A stretch of DNA of 64,000 nt, from the NCBI RefSeq assembly GCF_900117415.1, contig NZ_FPEI01000006.1, positions 124,001 to 188,000 of the forward strand. The letters are read 5' to 3'. This document shows positions 30,279 to 36,845 of the stretch, piece after piece (within the stretch, counting starts at the first letter, position 1; each line of letters starts with the position of its first letter). A model generated the notes under the pieces. That model was not told the DNA's origin and ran no database searches. It worked only from the letters and a program-made list of their open reading frames with translations. The translations under genes were made by a program, and so were the position numbers. The DNA comes from Hyphomicrobium sp. CS1BSMeth3 (GTDB lineage: Bacteria; Pseudomonadota; Alphaproteobacteria; Rhizobiales; Hyphomicrobiaceae).

Positions 30279-31136
30279 ATGACGACCCTTACCTCCGGGA
30301 TGAAGAGGCTCGCCGTTTTCGCCCTCGCAGTCGTTTCGACGCCGTTCGTGGCGTACGCTGCCGGCGAGGCCATTCACATCGACCGCCAGAAGTGGAACTT
30401 CGCGGGCTTCTCCGGTCGCTTCGACCAGAACCAGCTCCAGCGCGGCTTCCAGGTCTACAAGGATGCCTGTGCGCAGTGCCACGGCATCTCCCGCGTCTAC
30501 TTCCGCAACCTCGTGCAGCCGGGCGGACCGGTCTTCAACGAGGATGCCGTGAAGGGGCTCGCTGCGACCTATCAGATCCAGGACGGCCCCAACGACGACG
30601 GCAAGATGTTCAAGCGTCCGGGCCGCCTGTCCGATCGCGTCCCGCCGCCCTATGCCAACGAGCAGGAAGCGCGCTCCGTCCACAACGGCGCCTATCCGCC
30701 CGACCTCTCGCTGATCACGAAGGCGCGCGGCGTGGAGTACCAGGGCTCGCTCTTCGCCCATCCCTTCCATATCCTGAAGGACATGGTGGGTGGCTATCAG
30801 GAGGGCGGCGCCGACTATGTCTACGCACTCCTCACGGGCTACGCGCAGGCGCCAGCGGACTTCAAGCTCGCCGATGGCATGCAGTACAACAAGGCCTTCC
30901 CGGGTCATCAGATCTCGATGCCGCCGCCGCTCAGCGAAGGCGCCATCAAGTACCAGGACGGCACGCCCGCGACCGTCGACCAGATGGCGCGCGATGTCGT
31001 GGCCTTCCTCCATTGGGCCGGCGATCCCAAGCAGGACGAGCGCAAGCGCATGGGCTTCCTCGTGCTGGTCTACTTGGGCTTCACGGCGCTGCTTCTATAC
31101 GGTGCCAAAAGGCGAATTTGGGCCAAAGCGCACTAG
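30279..31136 (+). CDS. petC: Cytochrome c1 subunit of the bc1 complex
   Basis: The 285-aa preprotein begins with a signal sequence (MKRLAVFALAVVSTPFVAYAAG). It binds haem c through CAQCH in VYKDACAQCHGISR, with a probable axial Met in QISMPPPLSEG. A C-terminal anchor helix is seen as MGFLVLVYLGFTALLLYGAKRRIW. It passes electrons to soluble cytochrome c in the periplasm. The first 7 residues of the frame may be untranslated if the start is the second Met. Its TAG stop abuts the first base of a 58-bp repeat unit. Confidence 0.95.
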   Translation: MTTLTSGMKRLAVFALAVVSTPFVAYAAGEAIHIDRQKWNFAGFSGRFDQNQLQRGFQVYKDACAQCHGISRVYFRNLVQPGGPVFNEDAVKGLAATYQIQDGPNDDGKMFKRPGRLSDRVPPPYANEQEARSVHNGAYPPDLSLITKARGVEYQGSLFAHPFHILKDMVGGYQEGGADYVYALLTGYAQAPADFKLADGMQYNKAFPGHQISMPPPLSEGAIKYQDGTPATVDQMARDVVAFLHWAGDPKQDERKRMGFLVLVYLGFTALLLYGAKRRIWAKAH

Positions 31137-31193
31137 CCGCGAGCTGCTGGGAAGAGGTGCTGTCGCATTCTCCTGTTGTGCTCTGCCCGCGGC
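31136..31193 (+). repeat. 58-bp GCCGCGGGC-ended repeat, copy A
   Basis: This copy begins with GCCGCGAGC, one change from consensus, and ends with GCCCGCGGC. It keeps the internal TGCTGGGAAGAGGTGCTGTCGC segment. It starts on the last base of the petC stop codon. Six further copies are listed at 34.4, 34.6, 36.7, 42.3, 56.3 and 56.7 kb. Confidence 0.8.
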
Positions 31194-31261
31194 GGCTCTG
31201 CGCTGTCAGGGCGAATGAAATTCCCAGCGGCATAAAGACCGCGGGTGACCTGAACTAAAGA

Positions 31262-31296
31262 GGGCGGAGAGCTTCGGCTCCCCGCCCTTTGCTTTT
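31262..31296. terminator. Bidirectional intrinsic terminator between petC and the E1-like gene
   Basis: GGGCGGAGAGC and GCTCCCCGCCC pair with one mismatch around a TTCG tetraloop. TTTGCTTTT follows on the plus strand, and AAAG lies on the other side. It is well placed to end both the petABC transcript and the convergent 33.7-31.3 kb transcript. Confidence 0.85.
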
Positions 31297-31315
31297 GCAG
31301 GCTTTGTCGATCGCC

Positions 31316-33721
31316 TCAGGCTACGCGATGGCGATAGCGCACGGGCCGCCCGATGATGCCTTCGGCCGCCGCGAGGATCGCCTCCACGTCGAGGCCGTAG
31401 TGCGCGTAGAGCTCCTGGATCGATCCCGACTGGCCGAAGTGCTCGACGCCGAGCGCGCGCACGCGATGGCCGTGCACCGAGCCGATCCACGACAGCGTCG
31501 TCGGATGGGCATCGCACACCGTGATGATGCCGGCATCGCGCGGGAGTGCCGAGAGCAGCGTCTCGATCTGCGCACGGGCGCCGTAGTGGCCGCGTTCACG
31601 GGCGCGCTGGGCGTCGTGCCATCCGGCCGCGAGGCGATCGGCCGAGGTCACGGCCAGCACGCCGACACCGCGGCGATCTTCGCTCAGGAGGCCCGCCGCC
31701 TCGATGGCCTCCGGCGCCACCGCCCCCATGTAGACGATCGCGAGCGAGGTCGAGGCATCGGGTTTCCGCAGCCAGTAGCCGCCCTCGACGATGTCACGGT
31801 TCATATCCGGCGACATGATGCGCTGGATCTGCTCCACGGGCCGCGTCGAGAGGCGCAGGTAGACCGAGCCGCCCTTCTCGTCGTGCCGCCAGCTCTGCCC
31901 GCTGCTCTCGCTGCCATCGCGCTGAATGTACTCGAAGGACCAGTTCATGATCGCGGCGAGCTCATCCACGAATGCCGGCTCGAAGGACGCGAGCCCGTCC
32001 TGCGACATGCCGATGAGCGGCGTGCCGATCGACTGGTGCGCGCCGCCTTCAGGCGCGAGCGTGAGCCCCGACGGCGTCGCTACGACGATGAAGCGCGCAT
32101 CCTGGTAGCAGGCATAGTTCAGCGCATCGAGCCCGCGGCAGATGAAGGGATCGTACAACGTGCCGATCGGAATGAGCCGCTCGCCGAAGTGCGCATGGCT
32201 CAAGCCCGCCGCCGCGAGCGTGAGGAACAGGTTCATCTCCGCAATGCCGAGCTCGAAGTGCTGGCCCTGCGGTGACATCTCCCACTTCTGCGGGCTCATG
32301 AGGCCGCGCTCCTTGAACACGTCCTCGCGGCTCTCCATGGAGAACAGCCCGCGCCGGTTCACCCACGGTCCGAGGTTCGTCGAGACCGTGACGTCCGGCG
32401 ACATGGTGAGAATGCGATCGGCGAGCGGCCCGCCGCGCTTCGCGATCTCATCGAGAATGCGCCCGAAGCCGGTCTGTGTGCTCGCCGATCCCGTCACGCC
32501 GAGCGGCGCCGTCTCCGGCAGCGGAATGCGATCCGCGCGCAGGCCGCGCTTGCCCTTCGCGTTGAAGGGTACGCGCGCGAGATAGTGCGCAATGTCCTGA
32601 TGCGAGAGCGTGAGGCCGGCGAACGGCTCCCACTCCTCGCCCTTCTGGATGCCCTGCGCCGTCTGGAACTCGGCCATCTGCGTCTTGTTCATCAGGCCGG
32701 CGTGGTTGTCCTTGTGGCCCTGGAAGGGCAGGCCGAAGCCCTTGATCGTGTAGGCAATGAAGCAGCAGGGCCTGTCGCTCGGCGCGCGCTCGAAGGCTTC
32801 GAGAATGCTCTCCATGTCGTGCCCGCCGAGGTTCGTCATCAGGCGCGCGAGCGCGGCATCATCGCGCCGCTGAATGATCGCGAGCGTGTCCGGGTGGGCG
32901 GCAAAATCCGCTTCGAGCTGGCGCCGCCATCCCTTTGCGCCTTCGAAAACGAGCGCGGAATAGAGCTGGTTCGGGCAGTCGGCGATCCAGTCACGCAGGC
33001 GTTCGCCGCCGGGCTCGGCGAAAGCGGCCTCCTGCAGCTTGCCGTACTTGATGAGGATGACCTCCCAGCCGAGGTTCTCGAACATCCCCGCGACTTTCAT
33101 GAAGAGCTTGTCGGAGACGACCGAGTCGAGGCTCTGGCGATTGTAGTCGACGACCCACCAGCAGTTCTTCAGCCCGTGCTTCCAGTACTCGAGCAGGGCC
33201 TCGTGGACGTTCCCTTCGTCGAACTCGGCGTCGCCCATGAGCGCGATCATGCGGCCCTTCGGCCAGTCCTGGCTCCAGCCCTTGGCGTGCACATAGTCCT
33301 GGATGAGGCTCGCAAAGCCCGTCGCCGCGACGCCCAAGCCGACGGAGCCCGTCGAGAAATCGACGTCCGCCTTGTCCTTCGTGCGCGAGGGATAGGACTG
33401 CGCGCCGCCAAAGGCGCGGAAGTTCTTCAGCTTGTCGAGCGTCTGGTTGCCGAGCAGGTACTGGATGGCGTGGAAGATCGGGCTCGCGTGCGGCTTCACC
33501 GCGATACGATCCTCCGGCCGCAGCACATGGAAATAGAGCGCCGTCATCAGCGTCGCGAGCGAGGCCGATGACGCCTGGTGCCCGCCGACCTTGAGCCCGT
33601 CGTGCCGCTCCACCTCGTGATTGGCGTGGTGGATCGTGTAGGTCGAAAGCCAGAGCACCTTGCGCTCGAGCTCGCGCAGCATGGCGAGCGTAGCGGTGCG
33701 GTCTTCAGCGATGTCCTGCAT
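31316..33721 (-). CDS. Thiamine-diphosphate 2-oxoacid dehydrogenase E1 / transketolase-like enzyme
   Basis: The 801-aa protein has the homodimeric PDH-E1 (AceE) and transketolase layout in one chain. The N-terminal ThDP motif starts at GDAEFDEGNVHEAL (about 163) and closes at VVDYNRQS (Asn194). The pyrimidine-binding domain has GQHFELGIAEMNLFLTLAAAGL. The C-terminal domain follows. It is shorter than E. coli AceE (887 aa). Pseudomonas MdeB, an alpha-ketobutyrate dehydrogenase E1 next to an Lrp-type regulator, has the same arrangement. Here too an Lrp-family gene is divergent, which supports an MdeB-like role, but the substrate is inferred only from context. Confidence 0.85.
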   Translation of the reverse strand: MQDIAEDRTATLAMLRELERKVLWLSTYTIHHANHEVERHDGLKVGGHQASSASLATLMTALYFHVLRPEDRIAVKPHASPIFHAIQYLLGNQTLDKLKNFRAFGGAQSYPSRTKDKADVDFSTGSVGLGVAATGFASLIQDYVHAKGWSQDWPKGRMIALMGDAEFDEGNVHEALLEYWKHGLKNCWWVVDYNRQSLDSVVSDKLFMKVAGMFENLGWEVILIKYGKLQEAAFAEPGGERLRDWIADCPNQLYSALVFEGAKGWRRQLEADFAAHPDTLAIIQRRDDAALARLMTNLGGHDMESILEAFERAPSDRPCCFIAYTIKGFGLPFQGHKDNHAGLMNKTQMAEFQTAQGIQKGEEWEPFAGLTLSHQDIAHYLARVPFNAKGKRGLRADRIPLPETAPLGVTGSASTQTGFGRILDEIAKRGGPLADRILTMSPDVTVSTNLGPWVNRRGLFSMESREDVFKERGLMSPQKWEMSPQGQHFELGIAEMNLFLTLAAAGLSHAHFGERLIPIGTLYDPFICRGLDALNYACYQDARFIVVATPSGLTLAPEGGAHQSIGTPLIGMSQDGLASFEPAFVDELAAIMNWSFEYIQRDGSESSGQSWRHDEKGGSVYLRLSTRPVEQIQRIMSPDMNRDIVEGGYWLRKPDASTSLAIVYMGAVAPEAIEAAGLLSEDRRGVGVLAVTSADRLAAGWHDAQRARERGHYGARAQIETLLSALPRDAGIITVCDAHPTTLSWIGSVHGHRVRALGVEHFGQSGSIQELYAHYGLDVEAILAAAEGIIGRPVRYRHRVA

Positions 33722-33785
33722 GGCGGCCTCGGAAAATCGGGCGTGAGCGATTAACCGAGAATAGACCCATTGCCGTGGTGAGGGT

Positions 33786-33815
33786 TTGCAAAGTGCCCCA
33801 CGCGGCGCCTATAAA
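33786..33815 (+). promoter_or_regulatory. Putative promoter of the Lrp-type regulator gene
   Basis: TTGCAA (33786-33791) and TATAAA (33810-33815) are separated by 18 bp and lie about 30 bp before the start codon at 33847. They resemble a sigma-70 promoter, directed away from the E1-like gene. Confidence 0.5.
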
Positions 33816-33846
33816 TTGGCCGATCCAGCTATCAAAGGTGCGTAAA

Positions 33847-34332
33847 ATGGCGGAAGCGGCCAATATCTCCCTCGATCGCATTGACCGGCGTTTGCTCGCC
33901 GCGCTCCAGGAAAACGGCCGCCTGACGGTCGCCGAGCTCGCCGAGAAAGTCGGGCTCACGGCCAGCCCCTGCTCGCGCCGCCTGCGCATTCTGGAGGATG
34001 CCGGCATCATTCATCGGTACGCGGCGCTCCTCGATCAGAAGAAAGTCGGCCTGCCTGTGAGCGTCTTCGTCTCCATCAAGCTCGACCGCCAGCAGGAGGA
34101 CAAGCTGCAGCGTTTCGAGGAGGCCATCCGCCGCTGTCCCGAGGTGCTCGAATGCTACCTCATGACGGGACCGCGGGATTATCTGCTCCGCGTCGTCGCG
34201 CGCGATCTCGCCGACTACGAGCGCTTCGTGAAGGACACGCTCACGCGCATCGACGGCATCGCCAACATCGAGTCGAGCTTCGCGCTCGGCCAAGTGAAGC
34301 ATTCGAGCGCGCTGCCGCTCGATACGCGGTGA
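33847..34332 (+). CDS. Lrp/AsnC-family transcriptional regulator, probable controller of the divergent E1 gene
   Basis: The 161-aa protein has a winged HTH (LDRIDRRLLAALQENGRLTVAELAEKVGLTASPCSRRLRILEDAGII) and an AsnC/RAM domain (RRCPEVLECYLMTGPRDYLLRVVARDLADYERFV). It resembles MdeR/BkdR-type local regulators that activate divergent keto-acid dehydrogenase genes. ATG 33847 is chosen; a longer frame from 33775 would run through the promoter. The 125-bp divergent region to the E1 gene is the likely operator, although I see no obvious dyad. Confidence 0.9.
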   Translation: MAEAANISLDRIDRRLLAALQENGRLTVAELAEKVGLTASPCSRRLRILEDAGIIHRYAALLDQKKVGLPVSVFVSIKLDRQQEDKLQRFEEAIRRCPEVLECYLMTGPRDYLLRVVARDLADYERFVKDTLTRIDGIANIESSFALGQVKHSSALPLDTR

Positions 34333-34417
34333 GGCATTCGCGCCTGCGGCGCGAGCGAGACTAGTCTCGCGCTCTATCGGGAGGGACACCCTCCCGAACC
34401 CACCCGCCTTATTTAGT

Positions 34418-34475
34418 GCCGCGGGCTGCTGGGAAGGGGTGCTTTCGCATTCCGCTGTTGTGCTATGCCCGCGGC
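34418..34475 (+). repeat. 58-bp repeat unit, copy B
   Basis: The unit runs from GCCGCGGGC to GCCCGCGGC with the internal TGCTGGGAAGGGGTGCTTTCGC. Both inverted ends are perfect. Copy C, 130 bp downstream, is inverted relative to it. Confidence 0.85.
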
Positions 34476-34605
34476 GGCCATGCGGACAGCGCTCGCGCGT
34501 GATGCCCACTTCCCCTCTCCCCGCAAGTGCGGGGAGAGGGGATGCCGGCGCACTCCAAATCCATAAAAGACGGGGGTTCGGGGGTGTCCCCCGAACGGGT
34601 GCAGG

Positions 34606-34723
34606 GCCGCGGGCATAGCACCGCGCCAGGAGGCGACAGCACCTCTTTCCAGCAGCCCGCCCACAAAAAAGAGCGGCCCTGCTCGTGTCGAAGACGCGAT
34701 TACCGTGCCCGCCTTCCCCGCAA
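34606..34723 (-). repeat. 118-bp direct repeat, left copy (includes 58-bp unit C)
   Basis: This segment recurs at 36729-36845 with about six differences. It contains unit C (34606-34663), then CCCACAAAAAAGAGCGGCCC, and ends with a short stretch that matches the final codons of the S9 peptidase gene. It therefore looks like a copy of the 3' end and downstream flank of that gene. Together the repeats bracket an accessory 2-kb patch. Confidence 0.85.
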
Positions 34724-35022
34724 TCGAGCGGATCTGCTTCAATCATTCTGAAGCCGCGCCTTGAGTTCCGCGGGAAATGGCGTCCATCGGTCCCGTGATC
34801 TCCGCCGCGATAGAAGGCACAGGACTTGCTCTCGCCCGTTCCATGCTCGTTCGGGACGCCCTGCAGGATCGACGGCTGGTTCGGGTGTTGCCGCAAGAAC
34901 TGGACATGCTGTCGAGCAAAGTGCACGTCCTGCGCTGGCCGACCTGGCGGATCGGAGATCCCCGCGTCCGCGCATTTGTGAAGTGGTTCAGCAATGAGGC
35001 GGCAGAGAGCAGCCTGAGCTAG
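34723..35022 (+). pseudogene. Truncated LysR-family regulator remnant
   Basis: The frame reads IERICFNHSEAAP, a TGA stop at 34762, then VPREMASIGPVISAAIEGTGLALARSMLV, LVRVLPQELDMLSSKVHVLRWP and VRAFVKWFSNEAAES. This is the end of the substrate-binding domain of a GcvA-like LysR protein. The HTH and most of the effector domain are missing, cut exactly where the left 118-bp repeat ends. An ATG at 34777 could give an 81-aa fragment, but it has no DNA-binding domain and is unlikely to function. Confidence 0.7.
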
Positions 35023-35144
35023 TCCTCACAGTCCATCGCCTGCTTGGCGATAACGCTCGATGACCAATATGCTATCAATCACACCGACGATCAGATGGGT
35101 GCCGCAAGGTGCACGATTGAGGTTCTCAGCTCTTGGGTGGCTGC

Positions 35145-36191
35145 ATGAGTCTCTCAGACTGGACCATTGACAACGCAGAGAGCGCTGGCCTGCGAAGCGA
35201 GCCGCTTCGCGATATGATCGAGTGGCTGGATGGGTGCAGCCATGCCAACATCCACAGCGTTCTTGTTGCGCGGCACGGCAGGTTGTTATTTGAGCACTAT
35301 CGCCCTGGCGAAGACGAGTGTTGGGGAGAGCCGCTGGGAAACGTGGCTCACGGAGCCAACAGCCTGCATGACCTGCGGTCGGTGACAAAGAGCGTGATTT
35401 CATTGCTGTTGGGCGTCGCGCTCGACCGCAAGCTGATCAACAGTATTGACGACCCTGTTGTCCATTGGTTTCCGGAATATCCTGACCTGCGCACCCCCGA
35501 GAAAGAGCGCATTACGTTGCGCCATCTATTGATGATGTCCGCGGGTCTGGAATGGAATGAAAACGTTCCCTTCACCGATCCAAGGAATAGCGAAGTTCGC
35601 ATGCTTCGCTCTGCCGATCAGTATCGGTACGTGCTCGAGCAACCCGTTGTGGCGCCTGGGGGACAAATCTGGAACTACAACAGTGGTGGTACTTTGCTTC
35701 TTGAGGCGGTCATTGCCAAGGCAGCCGGCGGAGCACTCGATGATGTTGCGAGCGAATTCCTGTTGAGGCCCCTCGGTATCAGAAATTTCGCATGGACGAA
35801 GAATCCGAAAAGCGGAATCCCTGAGGTGGGCGGCCTGCGATTGTGCTCGCGAGATCTCGCAAAGATTGGTCAGCTCGTTGTGGATGGCGGAATTTGCAAT
35901 GGCCGTCAGATCGTTTCGCAGGAATGGGTGAAGGAATCCACGGCAGCGCATATTGGTCCTGCAGACCTCACGTATTTCTACGGGTATCAATGGTGGCTCG
36001 GGCGTTCCCTGGTCGAAGGGCGCGAGGTGCCGTGGATTTGCGCAATGGGGCATGGTGGGCAGCGCATCTTCGCTGTGCCATCGCTCGATCTTGTGGCGGT
36101 GTTTACGGCTGGACTCTACGCTGACGCAATTAATGGGCGGCTTCCGTTGGTCCTTTTCAATCGGTACGTGTTGGGAGCAGTAGCAAGCTGA
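35145..36191 (+). CDS. Serine hydrolase of the class C beta-lactamase fold
   Basis: The 348-aa protein has the SxxK nucleophile motif in LRSVTKSVISLLLG, YxN as YNSG, and a C-terminal HGG in MGHGGQRIFAVPSLDL replacing KTG. Family members are esterases, D-aminopeptidases or penicillin-recognising enzymes; most are not antibiotic-resistance enzymes. No signal peptide is visible, so it may be cytoplasmic. ATG 35145 is preferred to a TTG at 35133. Base composition is clearly less GC-rich than in neighbours, and the gene sits between the two 118-bp repeats, indicating acquisition. Confidence 0.87.
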   Translation: MSLSDWTIDNAESAGLRSEPLRDMIEWLDGCSHANIHSVLVARHGRLLFEHYRPGEDECWGEPLGNVAHGANSLHDLRSVTKSVISLLLGVALDRKLINSIDDPVVHWFPEYPDLRTPEKERITLRHLLMMSAGLEWNENVPFTDPRNSEVRMLRSADQYRYVLEQPVVAPGGQIWNYNSGGTLLLEAVIAKAAGGALDDVASEFLLRPLGIRNFAWTKNPKSGIPEVGGLRLCSRDLAKIGQLVVDGGICNGRQIVSQEWVKESTAAHIGPADLTYFYGYQWWLGRSLVEGREVPWICAMGHGGQRIFAVPSLDLVAVFTAGLYADAINGRLPLVLFNRYVLGAVAS

Positions 36192-36373
36192 GACTAGGCA
36201 ACCGCTACCCTCTCACATCAATCGCGCGTTCATCGGATAAACTGCAGCTATGAGGCCTTCTGGCCTATTTAGGACCTTTCTCCTTATCAGCTTGATCCTG
36301 TCATCCAACTGGCTGAAGCTGAGATGGTCGGCGCTTGCCTTGAATGTCACGCCAGCCGGAGCATGCTCTGAAC

Positions 36374-36724
36374 ATGTTTGCTGATCACGACGCCTACATA
36401 GCTGCGGCTCCTAAGGAACTCCGCCCTCTGTTGGTTCGATTGCGCGCTCAACTTGCGAGCGCGCTGCCTGACGCCGAAGAAGTCATTGCCTACAATATGC
36501 CTGGGTTCAGGATCGGAAAATCCATCATCGCGGGCTATGCAGCGTTCACCAAGCAATGCGGCCTCTATCTATCTCCTTCCGCCATCAAGTCGCTCGCGGA
36601 CGACATTGCAGCGGCTGGCCTCAAGTCTACCAAGACGGGCGTCACCTTCTCACCCAGCCAGCCCATCCCTGACGGGCTCGTTAAGAAACTCGCCTTGGCT
36701 TCCAGAAAGCATCAAAATCGCTGA
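36374..36724 (+). CDS. DUF1801/YdhG-like protein
   Basis: The 116-aa protein matches the DUF1801 pattern: DAYIAAAPKELRPLLVRLRAQLASALPDAEEVIAYNMPGFRIG, then GYAAFTKQCGLYLSPSAIKSLADDI and VTFSPSQPIPDGLVKKLALAS. The fold resembles frataxin-like iron chaperones (Fra) in Bacillus, but the family's role is poorly known. ATG 36374 is taken; ATG 36344 would add ten residues. It ends 4 bp before the right 118-bp repeat, inside the low-GC patch. Confidence 0.82.
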   Translation: MFADHDAYIAAAPKELRPLLVRLRAQLASALPDAEEVIAYNMPGFRIGKSIIAGYAAFTKQCGLYLSPSAIKSLADDIAAAGLKSTKTGVTFSPSQPIPDGLVKKLALASRKHQNR

Positions 36725-36728
36725 GCAA

Positions 36729-36845
36729 GCCGCGGGCATAGCACCACGCCAGGAGGCGACTGCACCTCTTTCCAGCAGCCCGCCCACAAAAAAGAGCGGC
36801 CCTGCTCGCGTCGAAGACGCGATTACACTCCCGCCTTGCCCGCAA
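36729..36845 (-). repeat. 118-bp direct repeat, right copy (includes 58-bp unit D)
   Basis: Near-identical to 34606-34723, in the same orientation. It begins with unit D (36729-36786) and overlaps the last seven codons of the S9 peptidase gene (stop at 36823). Because it contains genuine coding sequence, it is probably the original, with the left copy the duplicate. Confidence 0.85.

Larger units (their letters stand above)
34333..34723. repeat. Composite intergenic repeat block (390 bp)
   Basis: In order: a perfect 16-bp palindrome GCGAGACTAGTCTCGC (34355-34370), 58-bp unit B (34418-34475), a 13-bp-stem hairpin CCCCTCTCCCCGC/GCGGGGAGAGGGG (34512-34541), a hairpin TTCGGGGG-TGT-CCCCCGAA (34577-34595), and unit C in inverse orientation (34606-34663). 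Units B and C make a long inverted repeat. Modules recur, reshuffled, at 42.1 and 56.3 kb. No gene is present. Confidence 0.8.

Noticed and set aside
28953-31013. A 686-codon frame antisense to petB and petC
   Set aside because: Same antisense effect; Arg/His/Glu/Asp-rich low-complexity sequence, no start context, opposite to intact bc1 genes.
34413-34742. Frames of 67-109 codons through the composite repeat block
   Set aside because: They cross several hairpins and change with the repeat modules, so they are translations of repeats.
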